From NCBI GenBank assembly GCA_019420405.1, contig JAHZHF010000021.1:1-21402 (forward strand): a DNA stretch of 21,402 bases, given 5' to 3'. Positions 1-7,454 of the stretch are shown piece after piece. A program made the translations under genes and the position numbers. Source of the stretch: Clostridiales bacterium. Lineage in GTDB: Bacteria > Bacillota > Clostridia > Lachnospirales > Lachnospiraceae. A model generated the notes under the pieces. The model was not told the DNA's origin and did not search any database. It worked only from the letters and a program-made list of their open reading frames with translations. Every line of letters begins with the position of its first letter. Position 1 is the first letter of the stretch.

Positions 1-73
1 GGTTGTCTCCCTTTCACAGAATAAGTGTGTCAACTCCACGCCCGCTTCCGAACGTTTCAGACGGCAAGTGTTA

Positions 74-175
74 ATGGACTAAATAGCTGAACTGTTAAAG
101 AAATTCATTCAGTTCGGGATATTCATTGTCGCCCTTGTCAGTCTCTGCTATGAGATTTTCAAGGGAAAAAAATAA
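74..175 (+). pseudogene. Small holin-like toxin (type I toxin-like), interrupted by an in-frame stop
   Basis: The frame from ATG 74 reads Met-Asp-stop and then continues as I-A-E-L-L-K-K-F-I, a hydrophobic segment and a basic end (EIFKGKK) before TAA 173-175. The 33-residue layout, with one short membrane helix and a lysine-rich tail, matches the small putative holin-like toxins common in Firmicutes, which are usually type I toxins controlled by an antisense RNA. The third codon is TAA where such proteins usually have a hydrophobic codon such as TTA, so one base change would explain the break. GTG 68 and ATG 74 both lie upstream of this stop, and no ATG or GTG follows in frame near the start. 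I therefore call it inactivated. The family assignment is from memory; an unusual start downstream or a sequencing error cannot be excluded. Confidence 0.6.
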
Positions 176-217
176 GCCGCCACTACTCGCGATAGTGACG
201 GCTGTTACATTGTAACA
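175..217 (+). other. Two consecutive hairpins at the 3' end of the toxin-like gene
   Basis: AGCCG-C-CACTA at 175-185 pairs with TAGTG-A-CGGCT at 193-203 (10 pairs with one mismatch, 7-nt loop), starting at the last base of the stop codon. TGTTACA 203-209 pairs with TGTAACA 211-217. Strong 3' structure next to the stop codon is typical of type I toxin mRNAs. The dyads are read directly from the sequence; the role is inferred. Confidence 0.55.
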
Positions 218-233
218 CGCTAATGTTATTATC

Positions 234-260
234 GGGTAAGCCGTTTGTGGCTTCCCTTTT
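234..260 (+). terminator. Rho-independent terminator after the toxin-like gene
   Basis: GGG-T-AAGCC at 234-242 pairs with GGCTT-CCC at 249-256 (one bulged base, 6-nt loop) and is followed by TTTT at 257-260. The T-run is on the + strand only, so it ends the toxin-like transcript. It lacks a good U-tract for glgD, which arrives from the opposite side. Confidence 0.7.
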
Positions 261-299
261 ATGTTTACAGTATATCAGGTCAACTGCATATAATCAAGC

Positions 300-1415
300 T
301 TACAGTGCATCCCCGCGTCTGATGTATCCGGGTTTCTCCGGCGCTGCAATGACTCTCTTGCCGCGAATCAGTCTTGCATGTTTATCAATTACAAGGTTCT
401 CTGCATGTACTCCCTTTCCGATTGTTACATCCGCAGAAACTACACAGTTTCTTACGATAGCACCCGGTTTAATTGTACATCCTCTTCCGATGATGGAATT
501 CTCCACTGTACCTTCGATCAGGCATCCGTTGGAGATAACAGAAGAGGTAACTTTGCTTCCCTCGAAATACTGAGTCGGGCAGGAATCGTTTGTACGCGTA
601 TAGATCGGCCATTCCGGATCGAAAAGGTCGGATGCATGTTTGAGGTCGATCAGATCCATATTTGCATGATAGTAGCTGTTGAAATCTGTGATCGCTGCAA
701 AGTATCCGCGATGCAGAACGGCACGAATGTCAAGTTCCTGACACTCCTCGTTGAGGATATCAGCGAAGGTGTACATGGAAGACATCTTATGCGCTTTCTT
801 AACCAGGTCAAGGAACAGTTCTTTGGACATTACATATGTATCCATGGAGATTGTTCTGTTCTTTGCATTTCCATGGTTCGGCTCCAGTGAGAGCACACCT
901 TTCTGCTTGTTAATATTTACGATATTGCAGTTGAGGAATGCTTCTTTTGCATTGTCAACGGAGTGATACATTATGGAAATATCCGCTCCGGACTCAATAT
1001 GCTCTTTTAAGAATACGCTGTAATCAGCAGTATATACCATATAGCTTGGAGCGATGACAACATACGGGAACTGGATACCTTCGATGCAGTCCATATTTTC
1101 GATGTATGCAGCGATATCTGTACTGTAGACATCGCCGATCTGATTGTGCTCCGTATACAGGATATTCAGGTTGCCGCGTTTGGAGTTGATATTGTAGTGA
1201 CGGCCTGTTCCAAGATGCTCTGTCAGTGAGCGTGGTTTCTGGCGGACATATACCTGAATATTGTCGATTCCGCTGTTGCTCATATTTGAGATCGGGAAAT
1301 CAATGGTGCGGTATCTTCCCAGATAGGAGAAAGCGCCTACCGGACGGAATTCCTGAAGGCCGTCTACACGAATATGATTTCCGGCAAAATTAATAATTCC
1401 AAAAGCCTTACTCAT
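300..1415 (-). CDS. glgD: Glucose-1-phosphate adenylyltransferase, GlgD subunit
   Basis: This 371-residue protein is the GlgD-type partner of GlgC in ADP-glucose pyrophosphorylase, which makes ADP-glucose for glycogen. It has the nucleotidyltransferase fold followed by a C-terminal left-handed beta-helix of hexapeptide repeats (about residues 280-360). The glycine-rich catalytic loop LAGGRGSRL of GlgC is replaced by NFAGNHIRV (about 9-17), while the YRTIDFPISN segment (about 35-44) is kept. This fits the known role of Firmicute GlgD as a poorly catalytic subunit that boosts GlgC. It starts one base after the glgC stop codon, so the two are surely one transcript, with glgC first. Start ATG is at 1413-1415. 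Confidence 0.95.
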   Translation of the reverse strand: MSKAFGIINFAGNHIRVDGLQEFRPVGAFSYLGRYRTIDFPISNMSNSGIDNIQVYVRQKPRSLTEHLGTGRHYNINSKRGNLNILYTEHNQIGDVYSTDIAAYIENMDCIEGIQFPYVVIAPSYMVYTADYSVFLKEHIESGADISIMYHSVDNAKEAFLNCNIVNINKQKGVLSLEPNHGNAKNRTISMDTYVMSKELFLDLVKKAHKMSSMYTFADILNEECQELDIRAVLHRGYFAAITDFNSYYHANMDLIDLKHASDLFDPEWPIYTRTNDSCPTQYFEGSKVTSSVISNGCLIEGTVENSIIGRGCTIKPGAIVRNCVVSADVTIGKGVHAENLVIDKHARLIRGKRVIAAPEKPGYIRRGDAL

Positions 1416-1416
1416 T

Positions 1417-2559
1417 TTACTCTTCCCCCTTTACACGTTTTGCTACAAGTTCGATGTTCTTGCTGTCAGCGCTGCCGACGACAGCGTTCTTTCCAATCTT
1501 AATACCATCAGCGACGAGCGCGCGAGTTACAACAGCGCCTTCTGCGACTTCTGCTCCCGGCATGAGTACACTGTCGATAATTTTTGCGCCTGCCGCGACT
1601 TTAGCTCCGGTGAAGAGTACGGAATTTTTCACTTCACCGTCAACAACGCAGCCCTGTGTGATAAATGCGCGGTCGATTACAGCGTCAGCACCGATGTACT
1701 GCGGGAGAGCAGTTACGTCCTCTGTGTAGATCTTCCATGTTTTATCGTTCAGATCGAGCTCGTTGTTTTTGTCAAGAAGATCCATGTTTGCTTCCCAGAG
1801 GGAATCGATGGTTCCTACATCCTTCCAGTAACCTTTGAACTTATAAGCGTAGAGGCTCTTTCCGTCGTTTAAGAGAGTTGGGATGATATCCTTTCCGAAG
1901 TCATGGTTGGAATCCGGATTCTTCATATCTGCGAGAAGCATCTTGCGCAGGAGTTTCCAGTTGAAGATATAAATACCCATGGAAGCCAGATTGCTCTTCG
2001 GATGCTCCGGCTTTTCCTCAAATTCAACGATACGTCCTGTCTCTTCATCCGTATTCATGATACCGAAGCGGCTCGCTTCTTTCATCGGCACTTCAATAAC
2101 GGCGATGGTTGCGTCAGCCTTGCACTCCTTGTGATAAGCGAGCATCTTAGCGTAATTCATCTTATAAATATGGTCGCCGGAAAGGATCAGAAGATATTCC
2201 GGTGAGTATGTATCGATAAAATCGATATTTTGGGAGATGGCGTCTGCTGTTCCGCGGTAAACGTCCAGGTTGGCGTCTGATTTCTCACGCGGAGGAAGTA
2301 CAAACACTCCGCTGTCCTTCGCGTCAAGCCCCCAGCGGCGTCCTGCCGCCACGTAGCTGTTCAGGAGAATGGATTCATACTGTGTAAGAACACCGACAAT
2401 ATCGATTCCACTGTTGGCACAGTTGCTCAGAGGGAAATCGATGATGCGGTATTTCCCGCCATATGAAACCGCCGGTTTCGCGACCTTCTTCGTCAGATCA
2501 TGAAGACGGGAGCCGCGGCCGCCAGCTAAGATCATAGCTAACATGTTATTCTGCTTCAT
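1417..2559 (-). CDS. glgC: Glucose-1-phosphate adenylyltransferase, catalytic GlgC subunit
   Basis: This 380-residue cytoplasmic enzyme makes ADP-glucose from ATP and glucose-1-phosphate, the committed step of bacterial glycogen synthesis. Visible motifs in order are the nucleotide loop LAGGRGSRL (11-19), KYRIIDFPLSNC (36-47), GTADA (103-107), SGDHIYK with the likely catalytic Asp129, FEEKP with Lys183 matching the glucose-1-phosphate-binding lysine of the E. coli enzyme, GYWKDVGT, and a C-terminal beta-helix of hexapeptide repeats. ATG 2557-2559 is preceded by a GTGAGGG ribosome binding site about 8 nt away. It heads a two-gene operon with glgD; other glycogen genes are not in this window. 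Confidence 0.97.
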   Translation of the reverse strand: MKQNNMLAMILAGGRGSRLHDLTKKVAKPAVSYGGKYRIIDFPLSNCANSGIDIVGVLTQYESILLNSYVAAGRRWGLDAKDSGVFVLPPREKSDANLDVYRGTADAISQNIDFIDTYSPEYLLILSGDHIYKMNYAKMLAYHKECKADATIAVIEVPMKEASRFGIMNTDEETGRIVEFEEKPEHPKSNLASMGIYIFNWKLLRKMLLADMKNPDSNHDFGKDIIPTLLNDGKSLYAYKFKGYWKDVGTIDSLWEANMDLLDKNNELDLNDKTWKIYTEDVTALPQYIGADAVIDRAFITQGCVVDGEVKNSVLFTGAKVAAGAKIIDSVLMPGAEVAEGAVVTRALVADGIKIGKNAVVGSADSKNIELVAKRVKGEE

Positions 2560-2592
2560 AATGAGCCCTCACTTTCATTCTTAATGGATTTT

Positions 2593-2621
2593 ATTATACA
2601 ATTTTTTTAGTTATATTTCCA
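2593..2621 (-). promoter_or_regulatory. Predicted sigma-A promoter for glgC-glgD
   Basis: On the minus strand, TGGAAA (2616-2621, 4/6 to TTGACA) and a perfect TATAAT (2593-2598) are separated by 17 bp. The transcript would start around 2586, about 27 nt ahead of the glgC start codon. Confidence 0.6.
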
Positions 2622-2794
2622 TAGTTTATGGGAAGAAAGTGCAAGATTTTCGTTAAAATGGTATAAAAATTCATAAACTGATGTAAATAATATGTGTGGC
2701 GAAGAAAAATTTCCTTGATGGGGATATGTACCTGCCTGAAAAGGGCGGAGAGAATAACAGATAAAAATGGATTTTCTTTTGTGCAATTTGCTGA

Positions 2795-2823
2795 TTGACA
2801 ATATTTTTAATTCTATATACTAT
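2795..2823 (+). promoter_or_regulatory. Predicted sigma-A promoter for the marR-ABC exporter operon
   Basis: A perfect TTGACA (2795-2800) is followed 17 bp later by TACTAT (2818-2823, 4/6 to TATAAT). It lies directly upstream of an operator-like dyad. Confidence 0.6.
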
Positions 2824-2824
2824 A

Positions 2825-2842
2825 TTGTTAGTTACCGAACAA
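2825..2842. promoter_or_regulatory. Operator-like dyad, probable MarR autoregulation site
   Basis: TTGTTAG (2825-2831) and CGAACAA (2836-2842) form a 6-of-7 inverted repeat just after the predicted -10 box. Size and position suit a MarR dimer blocking its own promoter, in the usual manner of the family. Binding is inferred. Confidence 0.45.
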
Positions 2843-2855
2843 ATAATATTTCATT

Positions 2856-2879
2856 CAGATGGGAGTCCGCTCCCATCTG
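2856..2879 (+). other. Perfect 10-bp hairpin in the marR leader
   Basis: CAGATGGGAG (2856-2865) pairs perfectly with CTCCCATCTG (2870-2879) around a TCCG loop. No U-run follows, so it is not an ordinary terminator. It could stabilise the 5' end of the mRNA or be part of a regulatory leader. Confidence 0.6.
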
Positions 2880-2902
2880 ATGTGGTCTTAGGGAGGATTT
2901 CT

Positions 2903-2983
2903 GTGAGAATCCCGACTGAGAAAGGATGTGACGCAGTTCATGCGCGGAAGCGAAAAACAGGGTGTATGCGAAAACAGAAATAA
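2903..2983 (+). CDS. Possible 26-residue basic leader peptide upstream of marR
   Basis: A GTG at 2903 lies 6 nt after a strong GGGAGG ribosome binding site (2891-2896), the best such site in the leader. It opens a 26-codon frame rich in Lys and Arg that ends at TAA 2981-2983, about 20 nt before the chosen marR start. The marR frame itself is closed by TGA at 2904-2906, so this ribosome binding site cannot serve a longer MarR. I do not recognise the peptide. It may be a leader that couples translation to marR, or chance. Confidence 0.25.
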   Translation: MRIPTEKGCDAVHARKRKTGCMRKQK

Positions 2984-3002
2984 CGCAGAAGGAAGAAATG
3001 AT

Positions 3003-3455
3003 GTGGGAAGACTGATAAATAAACTTTCCCACCAGTTGAAAAGGCAGATGTGTATTCAGGAAGAAGAGGACAGCCTGACAACGAATATGCAGCGGCTCGT
3101 GCTTCATTATATTCTGTTTGAGTCCCTGAAAAGAGAGATCTACCAGAAGGATGTGGAAAAGGAGTTTCAGATCCGGCGATCTACTGCGACAGGAACGCTT
3201 CAGATTCTGGAAAAGAACGGATTCATTACCAGAAAACCGGTTGAGAAGGATGCGAGGCTGAAAAAACTGGTGCCCACAGCGAAGGCTGAAGGGGTGCGGG
3301 AGCATATCCTGGAAAACATCCGCTACATCGAAGAGCTTCTTGTAGGTAATATTCCTGAGGAAAAACTTGCAGTCTGCAGGGAAGTGCTGAAACAGATGTC
3401 GGAGAATTTGTCGGTCAACGAAAAAATGAGAGAGGAGATAACAGACCATGAATAG
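3003..3455 (+). CDS. MarR-family winged-helix transcriptional regulator
   Basis: This is a probable repressor of the adjacent exporter. The protein begins VGRLINKLSHQLKRQM, and the winged helix-turn-helix covers the segment containing YQKDVEKEFQIRRSTATG, followed by LEKNGFITRKPVEKDARLKKLVPT, the usual MarR recognition helix and wing. Length is 150 residues, normal for MarR. I chose GTG 3003 because AAGGAAG (2989-2995) sits 7 nt upstream and the protein then begins where the family usually does. In-frame starts at GTG 2928 and ATG 2940 have poorly spaced ribosome binding sites. The last 8 nt overlap the first ABC gene. The ligand is unknown. Confidence 0.85.
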   Translation: MGRLINKLSHQLKRQMCIQEEEDSLTTNMQRLVLHYILFESLKREIYQKDVEKEFQIRRSTATGTLQILEKNGFITRKPVEKDARLKKLVPTAKAEGVREHILENIRYIEELLVGNIPEEKLAVCREVLKQMSENLSVNEKMREEITDHE

Positions 3456-5181
3456 AATACTGCTTCGTTCTGTCAGGGAATACAAAAAAGAATCTTTCCT
3501 GACTCCTGTGCTGGTCTGTCTGGAAGTGCTGATGGAAGTCCTGATTCCGCTTCTGATGGCAAGGATTATCGATGTCGGAATCATGGAAGGCGATATGGGC
3601 TATATTATAAAGATGGGGCTTCTTCTTATCTTTATGGCTATGCTGGCTCTCGTATTCGGCGCGAAGGCAGGACAGCTGGGCGCAATTGCATCATCAGGAT
3701 ATGCAAAGAACCTGCGCCACGATATTTTTTATAAAATACAGGACTTTTCGTTTGGGAATATCGACCATTTTTCAACGTCAAGCCTTGTTACCAGAATGAC
3801 AACAGATATCACAAATGTGCAGATGGCGTATATGTTTACGATCCGCCTTCTGGCGAGAGCGCCGATTATGATCATACTTTCGCTGATCATGACCATGACG
3901 ATCAGTATGCCCATCGCCATAGTGATGATGATTGTGGCGCCGATCCTGGGGATAAGCCTGATCTTTATCGCGAAAAAGGCGCACCCCCATTTTGTTCAGG
4001 TGTTTGATGAGTACGACGTACTGAATAATACAGTGCAGGAAAACGTAAACGCGGCCAGAGTGGTAAAGGCATATGTACGTGGAGACTATGAAGTGGAGAA
4101 GTTTGGAAAAGTTTCTACCCTTGTATTTAAACTCTTCACAAAAGCGGAGAAGATTGTCGCGTGGAACTCCCCGATTATGCAGTTTGCAGTGTATACGGTC
4201 GTGATCGTAATGGTTCTGATCGGAGGAGAGAGCATTATCTCCGGCACAATGCAGACCGGAGAACTGACCAGTGTCATCGTATATGCCCTTCAGATCCTGA
4301 CCTCACTTATGATGGTTACGTTCGTATTTACAATGATAATGATCGCAGAGGCTTCTACGGACCGTATTACGGAGGTGCTTGTGGAAGTGCCTGAGATGTC
4401 AGATAAAGAAAATGCAGTCACAGAAGTTGCCAACGGCGATATTGATTTTGAGCACGTGAATTTCAGCTATTCCGGAAAAGACGGCAACCTGTCTCTCAAA
4501 GATGTGAATCTTCATATTAAGAGTGGACAGATCATCGGTATCATCGGAGGAACAGGAAGCGCGAAGTCTACGCTCGTACAGCTGATTCCCCGTCTTTATG
4601 ACGTGACGGAGGGCTGTGTGAAGGTGGGCGGAGTAGATGTCCGCGATTATAACCTGGAAGCTCTGCGTGACCAGGTATCCATGGTGCTTCAGAAGAATGT
4701 GCTCTTTACGGGAAGTATTTATGAAAATGTGCGTTGGGGCGATGAGAACGCCAGCGATGAAGAAGTTCAGAGAGTATGTAAACTGGCCCAGGCGGACAGC
4801 TTTATCCAGGAGTTCCCGGGCAAGTATAACACGATGATCGTGGAAGGCGGAAATAACGTATCCGGCGGACAGAAGCAGAGGCTTTGCATCGCCAGAGCGC
4901 TTCTCAAGAAGCCGAAAATCCTGATCCTGGATGACTCCACGAGCGCTGTCGATACCAGGACAGACGCGCTGATCCGCCAGGCATTCCGCGAGGAAATACC
5001 GGATACGACCAAGATTATTATCGCTCAGAGAATCTCTTCGGTGGAGGATGCGGATATGATCATTGTCATGGACAACGGAGAGATCAACGGTATCGGTACA
5101 TCAGCAGAGCTTCTTAAGAACAATGCGATTTATAGAGAAGTGTATGAATCACAGGTGAAAGGAGGCGCGGACGATGAGTGA
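3448..5181 (+). CDS. Heterodimeric ABC exporter, subunit with degenerate ATPase site
   Basis: This 577-residue half-transporter has an N-terminal six-helix exporter domain (about 15-310) and an ATPase domain (about 330-570). It departs from consensus at key positions: Walker A is GGTGSAKST (367-375) with Ala372 in place of Gly, the catalytic Glu after Walker B is Asp496 (ILILDDS), and the switch His is Gln527 (IIAQRIS). Its signature VSGGQ (471-475) is intact. This is the pattern of the non-hydrolysing site in heterodimeric drug exporters such as BmrCD and LmrCD. ATG 3448 overlaps marR by 8 nt (ATGAATAG) and follows GAGGAG. The substrate cannot be read from sequence; a drug, peptide or lipid is likely. 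Confidence 0.92.
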   Translation: MNRILLRSVREYKKESFLTPVLVCLEVLMEVLIPLLMARIIDVGIMEGDMGYIIKMGLLLIFMAMLALVFGAKAGQLGAIASSGYAKNLRHDIFYKIQDFSFGNIDHFSTSSLVTRMTTDITNVQMAYMFTIRLLARAPIMIILSLIMTMTISMPIAIVMMIVAPILGISLIFIAKKAHPHFVQVFDEYDVLNNTVQENVNAARVVKAYVRGDYEVEKFGKVSTLVFKLFTKAEKIVAWNSPIMQFAVYTVVIVMVLIGGESIISGTMQTGELTSVIVYALQILTSLMMVTFVFTMIMIAEASTDRITEVLVEVPEMSDKENAVTEVANGDIDFEHVNFSYSGKDGNLSLKDVNLHIKSGQIIGIIGGTGSAKSTLVQLIPRLYDVTEGCVKVGGVDVRDYNLEALRDQVSMVLQKNVLFTGSIYENVRWGDENASDEEVQRVCKLAQADSFIQEFPGKYNTMIVEGGNNVSGGQKQRLCIARALLKKPKILILDDSTSAVDTRTDALIRQAFREEIPDTTKIIIAQRISSVEDADMIIVMDNGEINGIGTSAELLKNNAIYREVYESQVKGGADDE

Positions 5182-7081
5182 TCAGATCAGACAGAGGCCG
5201 GGAGGCGGCCCCGCAGTCACAAAGGACACAATTAAAACAGCGAAGCGCCTGCTGAGTTATGTGACGGGTACATATAAAGTGCAGTTTATAGTAGTGCTGT
5301 TTTGTATTTTGATGAGTTCGGTGGCTTCGATTTCCGTATCCCTGTCGCTGAAATTCCTTCTGGATGATTTTATTATTCCTCTGATCGGGGAACAGAATCC
5401 GGATTACACAGAGCTTTACACTGCGCTGGTTGTTCTGGGGACGATATTCCTTCTGGGCGTAATCTCAACGTTCATATACAGCAGAATGATGGTTGTGATC
5501 GGGCAGGGCGTCCTTAAACGCGTACGAGACGAAATGTTTGAACATATGCAGAAACTGCCGATCCGGTATTTCGACCAGAATACAAACGGCTCAATCATGA
5601 GTCTGTATACGAATGATACTGATACGCTGCGACAGATGATCAACCAGTCGATCCCGCAGGTGCTGATGTCAGTGTTTACTGTGGTCGTGACATTCATTTC
5701 CATGCTGGTGCTCAGCCCGATCCTTACGGTTATGGCGGTTCTCATGATCTTTGTGATGACAGTTGTCTCCAGGAAGATCGCAGGCAACAGCGGAAAGTAT
5801 TTTATTCGCCAGCAGCTGGATCTGGCGGATATCACCGGGTTTGTGGAAGAACGGATGAACGGCCAGAGAGTTGTGAAAGTATTCAACCATGAGAAAATCT
5901 CAGAGCGCGAGTTTGATGAACTGAATGAGCGGCTGTTCACCAGCGCGTCGCGGGCGCATACCTTTGCCAGCATGATGGGCCCCATCGTGGGAAACCTGGG
6001 AAATCTGCAGTTCGTGCTGACGGCGGTCTTCGGCGGATTCCTCTCCGTAGCGGGAATCGGAAATATTACGCTTGGCGTCATGGCGTCCTATCTGCAGTTT
6101 ACGAAGAGTTTTACTCAGCCGTTTATGCAGATTGCACAGCAGTTTAACTCAATCATTATGGCGCTGGCCGGTGCAGAGCGTATCTTTAATATGATGGACG
6201 AAGAGCCGGAGGTGGATGACGGTTATGTTACTCTTGTGAATGCGAAGAAAGATGCGGACGGCAATATCGTGGAATGTGAAGAGCGCACCGGGCTGTGGGC
6301 GTGGAAACATCCGCATCAGGCGGACGGCACAGTGACATATCAGGAGCTTAAGGGTGATGTCAGATTTTATGACATGACGTTTGGCTATACGCCGGATCAT
6401 ATGGTGCTTCATGATCTGACTCTGTATGCAAAACCGGGACAGAAACTGGCTTTTGTAGGGTCAACAGGTGCGGGCAAGACAACCATTACAAACCTGATCA
6501 ATCGGTTTTATGATGTAGATGACGGAAAGATCCGTTACGACGACATAAATATTAACAAAATAAAGAAAGCGGATCTGAGGCATTCACTGGGAATTGTACT
6601 TCAGGATACACATTTGTTTACAGGTACAATCAAGGAAAACATCCGTTATGGAAAACTGGATGCAACGGATGAGGAAGTATATCAGGCAGCGCGGCTGGCT
6701 CACGCAGACGGCTTCATCAAGATGCTGCCGAAGGGATATGATACCCACTTAAGCGGCGACGGTGAGGAACTGTCCCAGGGACAGAGACAGCTTCTGGCAA
6801 TTGCCAGAGCAGCCATAGCAGACCCGCCGGTGCTGATCCTCGATGAGGCGACCTCCTCGATTGACACAAGAACAGAGCAGATCGTTCAGCAGGGAATGGA
6901 TAACCTGATGAAAGGACGTACCGTATTCGTCATCGCCCACAGATTGTCCACAATCCGTAACAGCGACGCGATCATGGTCCTTGAGCATGGCCGCATCATA
7001 GAGCGTGGTACTCATGAAGAACTGATCAAACAGCACGGAACATACTATCAGCTATATACAGGAAAGCTGGAACTTTCGTGA
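5174..7081 (+). CDS. Heterodimeric ABC exporter, catalytic subunit
   Basis: This 635-residue partner has six membrane helices (about 30-330) and a consensus ATPase domain: Walker A GSTGAGKTT (429-437), Walker B VLILDE with Glu558, and His589 in the switch. Its signature is LSQGQ (533-537), not LSGGQ. In a heterodimer this altered signature would face the degenerate Walker motifs of the other subunit, so both defects fall in the same composite site, as known for asymmetric exporters. An insertion of about 40 residues containing TGLWAWKHPHQADG lies between the membrane and ATPase domains. It starts in an 8-nt overlap (ATGAGTGA) behind AAAGGAGG, so the subunits are translationally coupled. Confidence 0.93.
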   Translation: MSDQIRQRPGGGPAVTKDTIKTAKRLLSYVTGTYKVQFIVVLFCILMSSVASISVSLSLKFLLDDFIIPLIGEQNPDYTELYTALVVLGTIFLLGVISTFIYSRMMVVIGQGVLKRVRDEMFEHMQKLPIRYFDQNTNGSIMSLYTNDTDTLRQMINQSIPQVLMSVFTVVVTFISMLVLSPILTVMAVLMIFVMTVVSRKIAGNSGKYFIRQQLDLADITGFVEERMNGQRVVKVFNHEKISEREFDELNERLFTSASRAHTFASMMGPIVGNLGNLQFVLTAVFGGFLSVAGIGNITLGVMASYLQFTKSFTQPFMQIAQQFNSIIMALAGAERIFNMMDEEPEVDDGYVTLVNAKKDADGNIVECEERTGLWAWKHPHQADGTVTYQELKGDVRFYDMTFGYTPDHMVLHDLTLYAKPGQKLAFVGSTGAGKTTITNLINRFYDVDDGKIRYDDININKIKKADLRHSLGIVLQDTHLFTGTIKENIRYGKLDATDEEVYQAARLAHADGFIKMLPKGYDTHLSGDGEELSQGQRQLLAIARAAIADPPVLILDEATSSIDTRTEQIVQQGMDNLMKGRTVFVIAHRLSTIRNSDAIMVLEHGRIIERGTHEELIKQHGTYYQLYTGKLELS

Positions 7082-7105
7082 TAGCTGCAAGCCGTGCGTG
7101 AAAAT

Positions 7106-7161
7106 AGGAGCGTGTTCTCAGAAAAGTGCTTGCATTTTTCTGAGGGCATGCTCCTGTTTTT
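7106..7161 (+). terminator. Strong terminator of the marR-ABC operon
   Basis: AGGAGC (7106-7111) pairs with GCTCCT (7150-7155), and an inner arm CTCAGAAAA pairs with TTTTCTGAG. The structure ends in GTTTTT. The left flank carries AAAA, so it may act weakly on the other strand too. It begins 25 nt after the ABC stop codon. Confidence 0.85.
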
Positions 7162-7454
7162 ACATAGGGCGCCAGCCCGCGACTGATGCCTGAACACTTG
7201 GCGAGGTGTTATCGAGCCTAGTGTGAAGGTACACAGAGGGGATGAAGTGAGAAGCGTGGAATCGAAGTTGCACACGGCGAAGTATAAATAGCTGCATCTT
7301 TCGCCTTGCGGCTTCTGAAACGGCGTAGTAGAATGGAGCTATGATGTGGAGAAAGTCAAGGAGGCAGTGGAAAAAGATGGAAAACCGGAGCTTTGGAAAT
7401 AATAATTAAGCTCTGGACTATGGGCGGCTTAAAATAGTGGGAGAGGTATAAGAT
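7162..7454 (+). other. Noncoding stretch resembling a group II intron RNA fragment
   Basis: No convincing gene lies here. The text has the look of the 5' half of a bacterial group II intron of the type common in Lachnospiraceae: phrases such as GGCGAGGTGTTATCGAGCC near 7180, GAGAAGCGTGGAATCGAAG near 7250 and CTTCTGAAACGGCGTAGTAG near 7313 recall domain I of those introns. This is recognition from memory, not an alignment. Local dyads are visible, for example GGCGAA/TTCGCC around 7278-7304 and GAGCTT/AAGCTC around 7388-7413. No reverse transcriptase and no domain V hairpin were found downstream, so it would be a truncated remnant. It could equally be the leader of the next gene or an unrelated repeat. 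Confidence 0.35.

Larger units (their letters stand above)
2560..3002. other. Intergenic region between divergent glgC and the marR-ABC operon
   Basis: This stretch of about 440 bp separates divergent operons. It holds the glgC promoter, an AT-rich block, the marR promoter, an operator-like dyad, a perfect 10-bp hairpin and a possible short leader reading frame. AGTTTATG at 2623-2630 and CATAAACT at 2672-2679 form a distant inverted repeat that could be paired operator half-sites for glgC, but this is weak. No convincing gene longer than the leader frame is visible. Confidence 0.6.

Noticed and set aside
86..97. GCTGAACTGTTA inside the toxin-like gene, nearly the same as the 12-mer repeat at 13807
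   Set aside because: It encodes the conserved Ala-Glu-Leu-Leu of the toxin family and lacks the flanking repeat context, so I treat the match as coincidence.
2607..2801. Minus-strand open frame of 64 codons upstream of glgC
   Set aside because: It crosses the predicted glgC promoter, has no good ribosome binding site and resembles no protein family.
2856..2879. Perfect hairpin considered as a terminator or attenuator of marR
   Set aside because: No U-run follows it, so simple rho-independent termination is not supported; kept only as a leader hairpin.
7341..7409. Small frame beginning MMWRKSRR before the ATPase gene
   Set aside because: It lies in the intron-like block, has no family resemblance, and another frame over the same bases reads just as plausibly.
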